Counted from the stretch's first letter, positions 12,146 through 25,269 are shown. The stretch is DNA of 64,000 nt from Arctopsyche grandis (GCF_051622035.1 NC_135364.1:20115001-20179000), one strand, 5' to 3'. Made by a program: numbers and translations. The notes: generated by a model from the sequence alone, not told the origin.

Positions 12146-12153
12146 CACATGAA

Positions 12154-13149
12154 GTATAAAACCACCATTGGGAAACACCCACTAAACAACAAAAAAAAAT
12201 CAGCTCGTTATTATAATGAACAATGTCGGAAAAATCCTTTTTTCCTGTTTAAAATATTACTATTGTGTTTGTGGTCGCTTGAATTCAAAAATAGACAATG
12301 GTATTTGTTTTCAAAGTAACTTTTAAATAGAAGATAGTGCCGTGATGATTAAACCAGAGTGAAATTGATGACCCAAACTTATTGCCATGTCTACGATACA
12401 ACTCTTTTTACTGGATCCTTGGTGGACTTTGAATATCACGGAATGCTCGATACAAAGCACGCTCATTTTGGCTCCTCTTGTCCGGTTTGCCACTCCGTAA
12501 TGCCGTCAGAATGCGGTTAACCCAAGTGTTATTCAATATATGAATCACGACACACCAAACCAAACGGACAAAAGGAGATTCGAAATAAATTGGCCAGCGC
12601 TAACGACTATCAGAAGAATCACGCAACGTGCATCTTCAAACAGGCCGAATCACGTGAACCGCGATGGCGACGACGAAAAAAGACAATGGCCTAATAGGTT
12701 CCGAGTGATTTATTATAATTTATTTGCGCTCATAGAGGCTAAATTGTCAGGCACATTGTTGCCGTGTCGGTTAAAAACACACATACACGCAATGTGTACA
12801 CTCGAGAGGAGTGTACAAAGCACGAATTCGTTCGTCCCAACGAACAGATGTCACGGTCAGATGACTTGTATATGGCTCTTGTGTATTGGTGACGTATGTG
12901 ACACAGTCTTATAGGACAAATAAATCGTCGTGTGACAACCGAAACGAAACAATTAACCGTCCATCAATTCTCCTATGCCTGTAGCTGGTTTTGAACTACC
13001 AGTTTGAGCGTGGATCGAATTTCTCCTCATGAAAAAACGCATCGCTAATGAAGCACTTAAAAATCCATGTATGCTGAAAAATAAAACATAAATTGATGAA
13101 AAAATACTCTTATCAAGTATACAATTGCCAGATACAAGCAGAATTGGAT
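12154..13149. other. No recognised feature
   Basis: A 124-codon open frame at 12,540-12,914 has no recognisable motif, and I regard it as chance. Nothing else can be supported here. Confidence 0.35.
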
Positions 13150-13355
13150 TGGCTAATGGTAAGAACACATTCCAAAGTGTGGCACGGCACGTCTAGGTAG
13201 ACTCCAGCTGTATAAGGCGTGTCTTCATGTCATTGTTAATTCGTACGATTTTATTATTTCGACATTTTTTTCCTACATTTCTTCAAATATGGAAATCACT
13301 ATCAAACCTACATATGTCAATAACCGAAAACACTCCAAGAGTTGAGTTTTGGGTA
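13150..13355. repeat. Degenerate copy of TTA-flanked MITE family
   Basis: It shares TTAATTCGTACG, CTACATTTCTTCAAATATGG and CGAAAACACTCC with the family at 5336-5630, 29,145-29,433 and 54,285-54,536. The terminal repeats are too worn to place the ends exactly. Confidence 0.5.
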
Positions 13356-14890
13356 AGATCGTGATGGTATAAACTAGGCAAGCCATCGGTTTTTTTTTCA
13401 TGTGCAAAACTATCAAAAAAATAAACGTGTAACTTTATTTTTACCACTTTGTGTCTGAACCTTAACAGTATACACACAAGCCATAAGGTCGAAGTTCTGC
13501 TCCCATACAGTTCTAACTGTTACGGCCACGTGATTTTGAAATTTAGAGGTAATTTGACCCCTAAATTTTTTTTTTTTGAGTTTCACCAAGGCCGAACCAT
13601 ACTCATTCATGTGGAAAAAGTGTGACAATTCATATGTCAATACATAAAATATTTGCAACGTAAAAACTTCAGGTCCAGCAGTAAAGAAATATTTGTAGGT
13701 ATGTACGATAGTGGTGGAATTGAATCTTCCTATGTTCAGATGATATGTAAATATATAACACTAAAAAACTTTTAACGATCCAACATCAATTATTACGATT
13801 TTGGCAACCCTATTTGTATGTAATCTATTAATAAAGTAGTTGACATCACAGTGCTAATTAACGGGAGGAATGTTCGTGAATTGACGCTTTCCTGACGCGT
13901 GTGATCAAATTTACAAAATTTGGCCGCTCATCAAGTGCAAGAGAGAACATCGATGAAATCACCATCGGGACGAAGTCATTCACAAAAAAAGCAAAAAATA
14001 GATCAATAGTCACGGAGTCTTTGGTCTGGAAGTCAGTCTGGTTAATTTACGAACGATCATGGCGTGCCCCAAGCACGCTCCATGTGACTCATGCACTCAT
14101 CTCCCCGATTCGTTCCAATGTATGATATCGTAATAGAACATGAGGGCCTGACCGCACATACTCCACTTAAAAAGGTCCTTTCAATTATTGCTACATGTGA
14201 CAGTTTCATCTCTGAATGCGACAAAGAGGAGATTTGGATTATCGAGAGATACCTGTGCAGTCGCGTAAGAGGGTAGCTACGTAGCACATAATGAACGACT
14301 TGAACCGGTTTCTTGCCTGGGTTGCGGGTATCGCAACCCTAAATACAAACAAGACTAAAAAAGACTTGCCCTATTTTATTAACCTGTTTTACTCTGTTAT
14401 CCGAGATGTTACACGCGCGAGACAACAAACAAATGCCAATATTTAACACATTAAATTATTTCCAACTTTGAACATGTGTATGATCTTATCTTAGTCTCGA
14501 ACAGTCTGATCATACTTAAATAATGTAGGCGTGAACAACTTTTAACAGTAAATACATGTTCTTCTTTTAGATTAATACTGTTTTAAGCTTAAACCAAAAA
14601 ATAAACAAATAATATGAAATGAGTATATATGGCTATTAGTGTCATGGTTACTAATTCATAATTACTACATTCATTCGAAATAAATACTTAGCAGTACCCA
14701 AAATATATACTTAGGTCGGTACGATGCTTAAATTTGGATGCACAATCAGAGCACGACAAATGCGTAAATTATTTACCAACACCGGAACAGAACAATGCTG
14801 GAACATGACGCGTCAAAGGACCAGAACAAATGAGATCAAATTCACTTGCTTATCAAAATTGAAAAATCTCAGACAATACTTTTCAAAAGT

Positions 14891-15021
14891 TAAGCCCGGA
14901 TAACCAAGGTGCCGTTTATTGTTCAAATGTTGTAAATGCATTGTTAAAGATTTGCCGAACCTTTTTTACAAAGCATTTACAACAATGGAACAATGAGCGG
15001 CACCTTGGCTATCCAACTCTA
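14891..15021. mobile_element. Foldback MITE of the TAGAGGTAGG family
   Basis: The arms GGATAACCAAGGTGCCG and its inverse CGGCACCTTGGCTATCC enclose a second inverted pair (TTGTAAATGCATTG / AAGCATTTACAAC). The end sequence CTCTA and the interior match the elements at 12,044 and 56,240. Candidate flanks TCAAAAGT and TTATAAGT agree at 6 of 8 positions, so this looks older. Confidence 0.7.
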
Positions 15022-16040
15022 CTTATAAGTGTATACTTATTAAAGTAAAAAGTCCGTCATTAGACTTGGTTAGTCCCCTAAAACCTTTTAGCTATAATTA
15101 AAAAAATTTCAATAATTCTATTGCAATAAAATCAAATCATTGTCCATATTGATATTGCTCACTTGGATTAGCAGATTTCAGAAGCTGGATTCGGTTCGGC
15201 GTCGTACGCTTGCACAGATTCGCCGTCTCAATTCTGTTCCCTTCGCGATACTGGAAAATTGTTATGTATAGGCGTTCCTTCCGCATTTATGGAATTTTTA
15301 CTGAGAATGTTCTGATTTGTGTCTGTCAAAAATAATTCTATTTATTTTGTTAAGATAACACAAATGTACACAGAACTGCTTGAGCACAATTATGGCAAGG
15401 GACTCAGGTCACGAAACGATTCCCTCAGAACAAATCAACGCGAAGCACACGAAAACAAATAATGAGGCTTTGGAATTTTACATTCTCGATCGAATGTGCG
15501 ACAAATTATTCAGAAGATTTGTATTTTTTTTTAAGTTTTGAAGACAAATAAGACGTTATTAAAAATAGTAGGCTACATAGGATATTTCTGTTGGCACAAA
15601 AATGAAAATTTGTACTCTTCACTTCAAGACATTAGTATAATTCAAAAATTAAATATATATTTTTTGTCCATACCTAGTCCCCTGTTTTAAAAGTCACGTA
15701 AGTCATATGTACATACATACATAGAAGGGTACCTAAACAACTTTGGCTGAATGATAGATTCTATTGTGATATTTATTCCTTATCTAGAACTGTGTGATAG
15801 TTGATTTGATTAGATTCGATTCATTTGTTGCGATGATTGCACCGAGCAGGAAAGTTGAATTGCATCGATCGCATGTGCAAGTGCATCTTTTGGTGATTGG
15901 CAAGAAAGAACACGTGATACTTACGAACGAAAGTGCTATGATGTTTCACTTCTCACCAGTTTCGCTCTGCGAATTACACGACACGTAATTGCGGCCGACA
16001 CACAATCGCCTCATAAAAATTGCAACGAGATTTCTATTTG

Positions 16041-16469
16041 TGAAACTTCCGATCGCACATCGAGATCACTTCCTGCGACGAACTTCTACGAGAGGAAAAA
16101 AAAAAGAAACAGCTGAAACTAGCGGAGATCAGACTTGGAGACAGCGGGACCAAGGCGTCGCAGAGTCGCCAGGAAAAAACTCCAGCAGTTGAAAGACTCA
16201 CTGTTGAAAATATGAACCAGTTCTTGGAGCAGTCGGACGAAAGCCAGTTGTCCCGTGCACGCAAGCGCGACAACGTTAACCTGAATCTGTTGGTCGTTTT
16301 TGTTTTCAACTTCGTCGCTGCACATGCTCCACTTCTACTGCTTTTTGAGCGAAATTTTTGCATTTTTCAACTCGCATTTCAACTGACATTGGCAAATTTT
16401 AACACGAAACGTCATTCCAACGAGCTGAATCCGGAAGATGTCGGTATTGCTATTTCAGAACTATTATGA
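16041..16469 (+). other. Unassigned open frame, about 142 codons, ATG at 16,212
   Basis: The frame is open from after a TGA at 16,038-16,040 to a stop at 16,467-16,469. The first part is highly charged (LLREEKKKKQLKLAEIRL), the middle is polar (QFLEQSDESQLSRARKRD) and a hydrophobic segment follows (LNLLVVFVFNFV). The first ATG is at residue 58 of the frame. The region is less AT-rich than its surroundings. I do not recognise the family. A decayed element gene or an exon of an unknown gene are both possible, and chance is not excluded. Confidence 0.25.
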
Positions 16470-16984
16470 TACCAACGCGCGCTCATCCCAGTTATCTTTA
16501 GGCATGACGTATCGGTAAGTTCTAAACGAATGTCCAACATTTCAAAATTTAATTTCAACAAATTACTGCATAGATTGCTTTGAGCGATCATTTTGATTAC
16601 TAGTGGTGTTTTTTTTTTTTTTATAAAGATTATCTACTTTCCTTAGTGAAAGGTACTGAAAAAAATACCAAATATGAACGACAGTCAAACATTTAACAAA
16701 GGAGAGATAATCTGTAAAAGAAGATTATCAAGACAGCAAAAATACGTACATTAGAATGTTCAATTATTACATTAGCAAAGGCGATTTTAAAGTAATAGTG
16801 GCAAAATTTTGCTTGAACTAATATTCACATGGTAGTGGAACGTGTTTAGACATCGTACATAAGTCTTAATAGAAACTAAAACAACTGCCACTTCAGGTTG
16901 ACGGGTCTTCACTAAAATTATTACGTTACTTGATATTAAGTTGAAACTTATAGATATGAAATTGCAGATCAATACGCCGAAAGT

Positions 16985-17650
16985 TTTCGGAGAAAAACAT
17001 AACAAACATCGATTCTCTAGTGTAAAAGAACTACTTTCGGCTGAGGTAAAAATGTTTAAAAAATACTAGTGTATGTTTGTCAAATCTATTTTGAAGTTTT
17101 GAAAAAATGAGCGGCTTAGGAGATAATTGAATTCAAAAACCTATAAAAAAAAAGACGAGACTTACATACATATGAGTCATTATATTTGAAAGTGGTGGAA
17201 GTCCAATTTTCGGTTCCAAAAACACTATTCCTGTTTGACTGAATTCATAAATTGATATCATTTATTTTAATTCGATATGTCCAGAATCTCAGAAAAGCGG
17301 AATAGACACATTACAGGCCACCAGTATTTTTAAATATTGTTAAACGCAAAACATCATATTTAATGTTTTGCGAAATATTTCTCGAAAGGAAGAAAAGTGG
17401 ACTTATGCCACCTTCAATTATAACGGCTCATATGTATCTCTCAAGCTATTCCATGAAATTGAGTAATAATGAAATTTATATTCTTAATTAGTCATTTATG
17501 TACTTCTTAATGAAACAATAACGGCTCCTGTAAAGGGAGATATCACTTCCGGTCAACCTAAAATTTTGAAAAAAATTACAATCTAACGATAAATATTTCA
17601 GTAAATATTAAGAAACATTTTGATAGAACTAATAGTATGCAAATTATCTA
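16985..17650. repeat. Dispersed repeat, copy 1, split by a MITE
   Basis: The blocks ATCGATTCTCTAG, GAGCGGCTTAGGAGATAATT and ATCACTTCCGGTCAA also occur in the same order and orientation at 60,445-60,725, where they are contiguous. In this copy the element at 17,172-17,434 separates them. Family unknown. Confidence 0.6.
17172..17434. mobile_element. MITE with about 37-bp inverted repeats
   Basis: The left arm (TGAGTCATTATATTTGAAAG, then GTGGAAGTCCAATTTTC) and the inverse of the right arm (TGAGCCGTTATAATTGAAGG, then GCATAAGTCCACTTTTC) pair with few mismatches. TA lies at both outer edges, which would fit a Tc1/mariner-type target but is weak evidence in AT-rich DNA. A short relative lies at 10,632-10,715. 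Confidence 0.6.
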
Positions 17651-17862
17651 TAAAATACAGGCACGCATTTTTAAAACCCACGAAAATGTAATCAGTGATT
17701 GATTACGAGTTCAAATCGGTCTATTGTTACTAAGTATATACATAGATAATAAGTATATACATAGTAAAAAGAATATAGTATATATGAATGCAAGTAAAAA
17801 TTTAAAAGATCCTGAAAAGTGTATCGAAAATATGTACATATGTGTGTACATACAAATCAAAT

Positions 17863-18035
17863 CAGTGGCGTGTCGTGGAAATCCCTCTATTTTTTCAGCC
17901 CAGCCTTACTTACGTGTGCGTGAGCAGGATTCAAGGGGACTCAGTAGACGTCATCTAGTCCCCGTGTATCCTTCTCGCGCACACGCAAGTAAAGCTGTTC
18001 GACAAAAACAGGGAGATTTCCACATCACGCCACCG
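17863..18035. mobile_element. Foldback hAT-type MITE (CAGTGGCGTG family), 173 bp
   Basis: The left arm CAGTGGCGTGTCGTGGAAAT pairs with a right arm that reads CGGTGGCGTGATGTGGAAAT on the minus strand. The arms continue for about 80 bp with CTTACTTACGTGTGCG and GGGGACT near the centre. The flanking 8-mers match at only 5 of 8 positions, so this insertion is older than the copies at 7924 and 29,996. Confidence 0.65.
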
Positions 18036-18639
18036 ATTCACACATACTCGTAGATCAATAGATTTCGCCATAAGTGCGATTTATTGCCTCAAAAGCGAAA
18101 TTTCATGTATGATGCATGCCTTAATGAAAATGAAATTAAAAAAGAAACCGGAGTCCCACTTGAACACAAATCTCTAGAGTCATGCTTTATTGCAATGACG
18201 AGAGTAAGAGTAAATTTACACAGCCAAAGATTTGAAAACGAACACTTGGGACAACTATGTCAAAGGTTGTTCATTTTTCAACGTAAACCCACACATCGGT
18301 CGTCCCACGACAAACGTGGGTATATCGACCTGTCAAGACAAGACACACACACTTGCTCCGTTGAGACTTTTCGATTCGCAAGAGAGTCCTTCAGTACTAC
18401 ATAGAATTGATTTCGCAAAATTTCGACAAGAGCATTGTCGTGTACGAGACCTGAAGCGGTCCCCAACGACAGGGACAAAACTGAGACATGGTAGGAGGGC
18501 GAAACACCGCCTTATCGATGCAACACAAAAGATATTGCATCCGCGTGACAATACGTATAGTTTGCAACTGTGGAGGAGAGGCACGGCGTCAGCAGCCAGC
18601 CGTGATGCAACAAGATGTGGGCATCGCGAATTAGCATTT

Positions 18640-18850
18640 TGCCGGGGACTCGAACCGGTGTCCCCGCGACCCACACGCCGCTCCTTGTACGGACAAACCA
18701 CTTCGACCATACTTCCTTGGACGAGTTTGCTCTCTCGCTCCACCGAGAGTCGTCGGTTGCCATCTTGCCGACGATGTGCCTTTTGCAACAATGTGTAATG
18801 AGTGGAGTCGTAGGTGCAACCCTCCTCCTGGGCTGGATCAATATTCGACC
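18640..18850 (-). repeat. tRNA-derived SINE, minus strand
   Basis: On the minus strand a B-box match GGTTCGAGTCC (18,646-18,656) follows an A-box match TGGTCGAAGTGG (18,698-18,709) at roughly tRNA spacing. The segment is GC-rich compared with its flanks, which explains the overlapping long open frames on both strands. The 3' limit is not defined by a target duplication, so the extent is approximate. Confidence 0.5.
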
Positions 18851-19129
18851 CCTGCCCATCCACACTGAGAAACACCCCTGCTTCGTCCTTTCATATTTTC
18901 GGGGTTGTTTATAAACCGATTTCCCAATTTAGGTTTATCAATCCCGCAGGCCAATATTTAGAAACTTTTCAAGTGGATAAAATCTCTATCGCTTCAGTTC
19001 TTTCACCGATAAAACACCGCGGTCAAAAAATCCTTCTTTTATCGTTGAATATTAAACAAAGAAGCAAATTTTCGGTGAAGGTCCTAGTGGAAAGCGTGCG
19101 TGCGAAAAAAATAACTGGTACGAATATTC

Positions 19130-19370
19130 GTGTTGTGAAGGGGCGGTAGAAAGCCACGTTTGAACATAGCTGCCATCGCTTCTATCCGACAAGATTCAGA
19201 TGTAATTTTTAATGAGTTTGTTAATAACTAAACTACGATAACTTCATGTCGGAGACATTAGCTTACTTCTACTGTAGCTAACCCCCGTATGTCGGTAAAA
19301 TATCATAACGATGTAGAGTAGAAATTGTTCAAAATCAGTTCACAAATTTTTGACGGTCAGATATGTCGTA
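19130..19370. repeat. Repeat shared with the hAT element at 51,912
   Basis: GTTGTGAAGGGGCGGTAGAA, GGAGACATTAGC and TTCAAAATCAG-type blocks recur in the same order at 52,405-52,625, inside the hAT element of 51,912-52,744. This copy has no matching hAT termini nearby. It may be a fragment or an independent element. Confidence 0.5.
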
Positions 19371-19374
19371 AAAA

Positions 19375-21530
19375 TCATCGATTTAAAACAATATGATGTA
19401 CCTCCAGCTAATCGATTTATCACAACAAAACGTTGCTTTAATATGACGGTTTTCCAAAACCCAAATTCGCATTTTTTGCTCCGGAATAATGCATAAATTA
19501 CATTTGGTCGACGCTTGCACTTTTTACCATGCTATTCTTAGTTTTACTTCGCCTATTGGTCTGACACAATTCCTACATTCTTCCGATCAGTTTGAAACTT
19601 TGCCATTTTGCGCGGTTTGGTCATTACATGGTTAAAAGAGACAAATGCATCTTGGATCTTAGTACCATATAATCAACTATGTGCATATTTTCCTGAAAAA
19701 AACTTTCAATTCAATTAGTTAATAATTTGTAACTTATCTTAAATACATTAACACAAAAGCTAACAGTGTAAGCCATGGGAAAGATTTCTACTTTATTTAA
19801 GAGAATAAAGTAAAAGGTATGCAGTTCTGCTAAAATAATTCAATCCACATGAGTAATATATTTGGCAAAATGACAAACTTTTCGATTTTTTTTTTCTGTA
19901 CAATACAAACAAAATCAAAAATATTCTGTTTGTTTACCATCATACAAAAAAATGTTTCGAGAAATTAATGTCGACCAAATGTGTGGTTTGAATCACCTTT
20001 ACAAAACTAAGTTTAAATATTGATAAAACATTATATAGCGATGGAAAGTTTATATGGCCTTGACTTAACAACTGTTTAACTTTTGATCCGTATATTTAAA
20101 GGAAGTTCTCTGCCTCAAAATTCCAAATCTTACTTGAATAGATCAATAATTATAAGATAAGGATTTTTGAAACACCCATGTGTATTAACTTATAACACTG
20201 CAAACAGAATAATATAATTAATAAATGCAGATGAAATCAAAGCAAAATTCACTCAAATTCATCACACACATTTAATTACATACATTCACAGTGCGATAAG
20301 ACAAATTTTGAGCAATGTAAATATATGTATGTATAATATTTTGTACTTTTTTTGCCAACTTGTGCACCTTCGAATTCAGAACCACGTATATTCGTATCTA
20401 CAGTAGTCGTCCGTTAGCCCCGAACGTTTAAAACCCTACCTAATCCTTTTCAAATCCTCGAAAGTTACGAGACATTCTATAAAAGTTGGTTATGGCCTTT
20501 TTATAGCCAATTTATTCTAAAATTGCGACGCTAAGTCTGCGGATTATACACACATAATACATTCCGTATCACGGATGAGTTTAATCGTAATATAATCTAA
20601 ACTTTCCTAACCATTGAGTCGACTTAAGCCTTTCTACGTACATTTAATATAATAGAAACGGTATGCTCAACACTCGACACGAATATTTATATTTTTTGCT
20701 TGTTATAGAAGATCAGCACACGTATGAAAGTATGAACAGTCGTTCACTATCACTCTCTTTTTCGCATGCTGCTTGTACTCGATTAATTTTTACTATCATA
20801 TAACATACAACAAAGAATTTTACTGATAAACTACTGACTAAAATTAGTATTGGAGTAGCGAGTTCACACTAATCGCAAGTAATCCCCAGAATCAACAATT
20901 TCTCTACAAATGTTAGTTTGCACTTTCACAAAATTTTGAATGTGTACATACAATAGAAAAAAATTGAGCAATCTCTACACCGTTCAACAATAAGGCAAAC
21001 GACTAATTAGGGCTCGGTTACACTCACTGTGTTTAGTGCGAATGTTCCGTTACTTGCGTACGTCGACCGCGATTATGTTTGATGATTTTCGTACAGAACA
21101 AGTTCGACACTGAGAATATATCGATAACAATGTAAACGATACCGTTGCTATACATTTAATAAATTAAACGGGTGATTCAACTCGCAACTTAATAATGATA
21201 TCAAATTCTCTAGACCCAGACCTAAATGCAAACTCTCAAACTCCTATTGCAATACAGTCAACCCTCCAATAAGGCGCTATATCAATTTCACAAGAAAACA
21301 GAAAAGAAAAGCAAAATAATAAATTACTCTTTACATTTTCACTCATTTTTGTAAGTTTACGCCATTTTGCTGGACCGATCCAGCGCGCTATAGAAAAGTT
21401 GATTGAATTCAATTCAATCCTAACTACATCGATGATGATTCTACAAATTTAGTCATTCGCATTTGTATTTATTTTACCATGATGCCATTTACCACCCCAG
21501 AGCGATACCTTTGCTATTTAGCTTAACATA
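19375..21530. other. No recognised feature
   Basis: AT-rich sequence with only short uninformative open frames. I see no gene or repeat that I can support. Confidence 0.35.
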
Positions 21531-21780
21531 TATAAATTTGAAATCATATTCAAATAGTAAGTAAGATGGTTTTTACAAATGTGATGAGAAACCGTTTCAA
21601 TGAAATCAGATAAATTGGCCATCTCTAATAGGAAATGATCGACTTGTAGTCACAAATATCTAAGCCTGACCAGCAGCACTGCGGAAATACTCAGAATAAA
21701 TTCCCTTCAATCGAGGTTGACCCACGGCTTGAATCCGGGAACCTCTCAGTGGTTGGCATTGATGTAGAATTCCATACCCA
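21531..21780 (-). repeat. tRNA-derived SINE family, copy 1 (minus)
   Basis: Shares GAAATCATATTCAAATAGT, AGTCACAAATATC and GACCAGCAGCAC with the copies at 30,345, 32,770, 33,620 and 34,855. On the minus strand its head carries the tRNA-like B-box region (here CGGATTCAAGCC) near 21,730. It is more diverged than the copy at 34,855. Confidence 0.65.
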
Positions 21781-24238
21781 TTATATTAAATGTGTATGTA
21801 CCAAAAACCAGGTGCATGCATTCGTGCACTTGTTAAAAGTGAACACCGTTTAAAAGCTAGCATTGTCAGTATAACGTCTGCACGAATAATCATCAGGAAA
21901 TCGGTGGGGAAATTTTATATATAATATATAGATAATGTATTGTGCGAAATTTAACAGCGATACATTTCGTCAAATCGATTAATATCGAATTAATCCTTTA
22001 CTACAATCTATTATATGTATTATACTTATCAATTACCGACAGCTTTGAAGTATAAGCGATAAAATAATGAATGTCGACGACAATGATATGGGTAATAACT
22101 ATTAATAATATATGGGCAAAACTTGGACACGTTTTTAAAACAAAAACTAAAAGAGTCTTTATTGTATTGTTGTTTTATAAACACGACAAATTTGAGCCAC
22201 TACTTTATGTATGAATTCCAAGAAATGAACGACTATCGCCAATTCTAATGTGGGAGGGATTTATATATCTCTTAGGAAACTTCCAATCTATAAACCGCAA
22301 AGGAAGCGGAGTGGAGACCACAGATTACGACAAGATTAAAATTATGATATCAAATTTAAACGTTATGTCAATACACCGTATCATATGATCGAAACAATTA
22401 AAACATTTAACAAAATAGACATGTAATGGGCGAAACTGACGGAAATAAAGTCCAAATTAGTAGAGCAACAGACTTTAAATACTGCGTAACAACGCACGAT
22501 TGCATAATGCATACACGAATGGTGTTTAATTGAGACTGTCTATAGTTTACAGTCGCAGCCAATGAATGAGTCATCAGAAATGACATAAATGCAATATTTA
22601 ACTAGTAGATTTCCCCTATACTTTCGCAGAAAAGACTTGGCAAACGAACTCGGGTAGCAATTGCCGAATTCAAACTGAACGTCGGTTGTTTTTACCATTC
22701 ACACAGTGTCCCAATATATATTTCACGATACGTTATCATTCTAGTTGCGTTCTTGTCCATGTATACCTATGGACAATACGTTATTGTTGATAATACATAT
22801 GTATGTAGTGATTCACTGTCACCATTGAACGATAAAATACGTTCATGTGTTGGAATAAAACGATACCACAAAAAACAATTGTTTAAATAACTCACCGAGC
22901 AATGAACAAATGCCTATAATATGCACATTGTGATTATCGTAAATCATTTGTTTTTACGACGGTGAAACACGGCCATGATTCACGGCAAATTCATTTCTCA
23001 TACAAACGTAATGTAACAAACTTTGCTGATAAAAATTGATCATTATAAATATTGTAATGTAGATTTAAAAAGTTTTGGTGAAAAAAAAAATTGAAATGCG
23101 GAAATGGCTGGGTCAAAACTTCCTTCCAAAATGCAATTCACATGCTATGCGACGACATGTGGCGAGCATAAGCGCTCGCAGAAAAGGGAACTAAAATTAT
23201 GAGGAATTCGACTTTTGCGAATTCGAAACCCATCATACATGTGCAAAAAATACATGCACTTAAATTTTGAATCAATAGACTTCACTAGCAAACAAAAAAT
23301 AGAAGTAGCAGTGACGAAATACAAATGTTTCAGGTACATCATGGATATGTATAGGGGAAAAACCTATTGAAAAACTAGACCTTGAAGTTTGAAACTGATA
23401 TTTAGATAAATTCAGATTTCGTAAAACCGATAAATTCTGATTTCGAAACAAAAATATTAAAAGTAAGCTCATAAATATTCATTTTAAAAGCCGAGATATA
23501 CAGGTGTTACCGTCATATGGGCGGCAAATCTAATGAAATTAAACTCTCACGAGAAGTCTACCTAAAATATAAAAATTGAATAAAAACTTTGCGTTGAAAA
23601 AATATACGTCATAAATGGTATTTTCAATAAAAAAAAACTCTTCTCAAGTTCACTATCTCATAACAAATTCCACGTATGAATACAAGCACACATACAAGTA
23701 TACACGAAACAAGTACATAAATAATGAAAAAAAGGGAAGGTTTACAATATTACATTACATCCCTAGTCCTATCGCTCGGTTTGCATCTCGTCTCGCGTCT
23801 AAAATTAACCCCAGAGTTGAAAGACCTTAACCTTGGTTAATAACCACCGAGCACGTGCACGATCCCAAATCCGAAAAGCACACAAGTTGAACATGGCCGT
23901 GTCGTCTCGTCACAAGACCGACAACGCACAATTCGAACGGGGACTGAATAAGGTTGGCTCACCTGCACAACGACAACAACAATAAAACTTCACGCAAGAT
24001 TACACTTTAACTTTGATTTATTTTTTCAGTATTATTTTATTTTAGAGATACTCTCGTATGCGTATATATCACAAATCCTGGTAGACTTTTAATACACAAT
24101 CACGCTAAAAACACATACGCACACACACACGCAAACATACATTCATCACATGGCCTTCTTAATAAAACATATAAACATAATCGTTACCAAATATTACAAA
24201 TACTATAATAATAATAATTTATAACAAAATTACATTTC

Positions 24239-24241
<3 letters not shown>
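21781..24241. other. No recognised feature
   Basis: AT-rich DNA with short open frames lacking motifs. On the minus strand a CAG/GTGAGC donor-like site lies near 23,960, downstream of the Rap2-type gene, but no reading frame goes with it. Confidence 0.35.
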
Positions 24242-24273
<32 letters not shown>

Positions 24274-24291
24274 ATCATGTTTAAATTATTA

Positions 24292-24328
<37 letters not shown>
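24242..24328. repeat. (TA)n microsatellites
   Basis: Two uninterrupted (TA)n runs lie at 24,242-24,270 and 24,292-24,328; a third is at about 24,474-24,504. They lie in or beyond the 3' untranslated region of the minus-strand Rap2-type gene. Confidence 0.9.
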
Positions 24329-24330
<2 letters not shown>

Positions 24331-24463
24331 TGTAGAAAAAAATGTTTTGCAAACCGCCATATATTTTTTTAAATATGTTGCACGCTTGACGGTCTGCTCA
24401 ATTGATTTCTTTTTTTTTCTCATTTATTGATACATATATATGACGATGATTCACGATTAATAC

Positions 24464-24510
<47 letters not shown>

Positions 24511-24723
24511 TAAGACGGTCGACGGCTGCGCCCCCTTCCCCTTTGAGAGGGGCTAGGCGGGGAGGGGGGCGCACACGTACACACACATACATGTGTCGGC
24601 GTCATCAATACAGAGAACACACGCACATGCACATAGCACACAATTCACTTGGAGTTTTGAGTCGATTTATTTATTTACACATATATAAAGTATAAAGAGG
24701 GGTTGGTGGTGGTGGCGAAAAGG

Positions 24724-25269
24724 CTACAGCAGCGTGCAGCAGCAGTAGGTTTTCTTTTCCTTGTCGGGACTGACGTTCATCTCACGGACGATCTCGGCGA
24801 ACATCTCGTTGACGTTGGTGCGACTCTTGGCCGAGGCCTCGACGAAGGGACAGCCCCACTGCTGGGCGAGCGCGCCCCCCTCGGCAGCGGGCACCTCGCG
24901 CTGGTGCTCCAGGTCGGCTTTGTTCCCCACCAGCAGGATGGGCACGCGCTCCTTGCCCTTGACGCGCGTGATCAGCTCCTTCATGGGCTTGATGTCCTGG
25001 AAGGTCTGGTGGTTGGTGAGGGAGTACACGACCACGAAGCCCTGGCCGTTCTTGATGTAGAGGTCTCGCATGGAGGCGAACTGCTCGGTGCCGGCCGTGT
25101 CGAGGATCTCGAGCACGCACGGCGAGTTGTCCACCTCGATCTCCTTGCGGTAGAAGTCCTCGATGGTGGGGTCGTACTTCTCCATGAAGCAGCCCGACAC
25201 GAATTGCACGGTGAGCGCGGACTTGCCCACGCCGCCCGACCCCAGCACTACCACTTTGAAGTCGCGCAT
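24724..25269 (-). CDS. Rap2l: Rap2-type Ras-like small GTPase
   Basis: A complete 181-aa Ras-superfamily GTPase on one exon. Visible motifs are the P-loop GSGGVGKS (10-17), effector loop YDPTIEDFY (32-40) with Phe39, the residue that separates Rap2 from Rap1 (Ser39), switch II DTAGTEQ (57-63), NKAD (116-119) and SAK (145-147). The C-terminus is CCCTLL: a CAAX-type box with final Leu, which predicts geranylgeranylation, preceded by two cysteines that could be palmitoylated. Rap2 proteins act at membranes in adhesion and in MAP4K/TNIK-type signalling. The start chosen, [10 protein letters not shown], aligns with family N-termini; the frame extends 29 codons upstream through a low-complexity ESRIPNR stretch that I judge to be leader. 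Third positions are very GC-rich, unlike the window. AATAAA-type hexamers lie about 50 bases after the stop. Confidence 0.95.
   Translation of the reverse strand: MRDFKVVVLGSGGVGKSALTVQFVSGCFMEKYDPTIEDFYRKEIEVDNSPCVLEILDTAGTEQFASMRDLYIKNGQGFVVVYSLTNHQTFQDIKPMKELITRVKGKERVPILLVGNKADLEHQREVPAAEGGALAQQWGCPFVEASAKSRTNVNEMFAEIVREMNVSPDKEKKTYCCCTLL

Noticed and set aside
12540-12914. 124-codon plus-strand frame
   Set aside because: No motif, no plausible leader or poly(A) context; judged chance.
18640-18720. tRNA gene on the minus strand
   Set aside because: A- and B-box matches are present but no closing acceptor stem was seen; best explained as a SINE head.
18232-18914. Overlapping open frames of 180-188 codons on both strands
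   Set aside because: The region is GC-rich repeat DNA with a tRNA-like SINE head, which gives chance open frames; no protein motif is visible.
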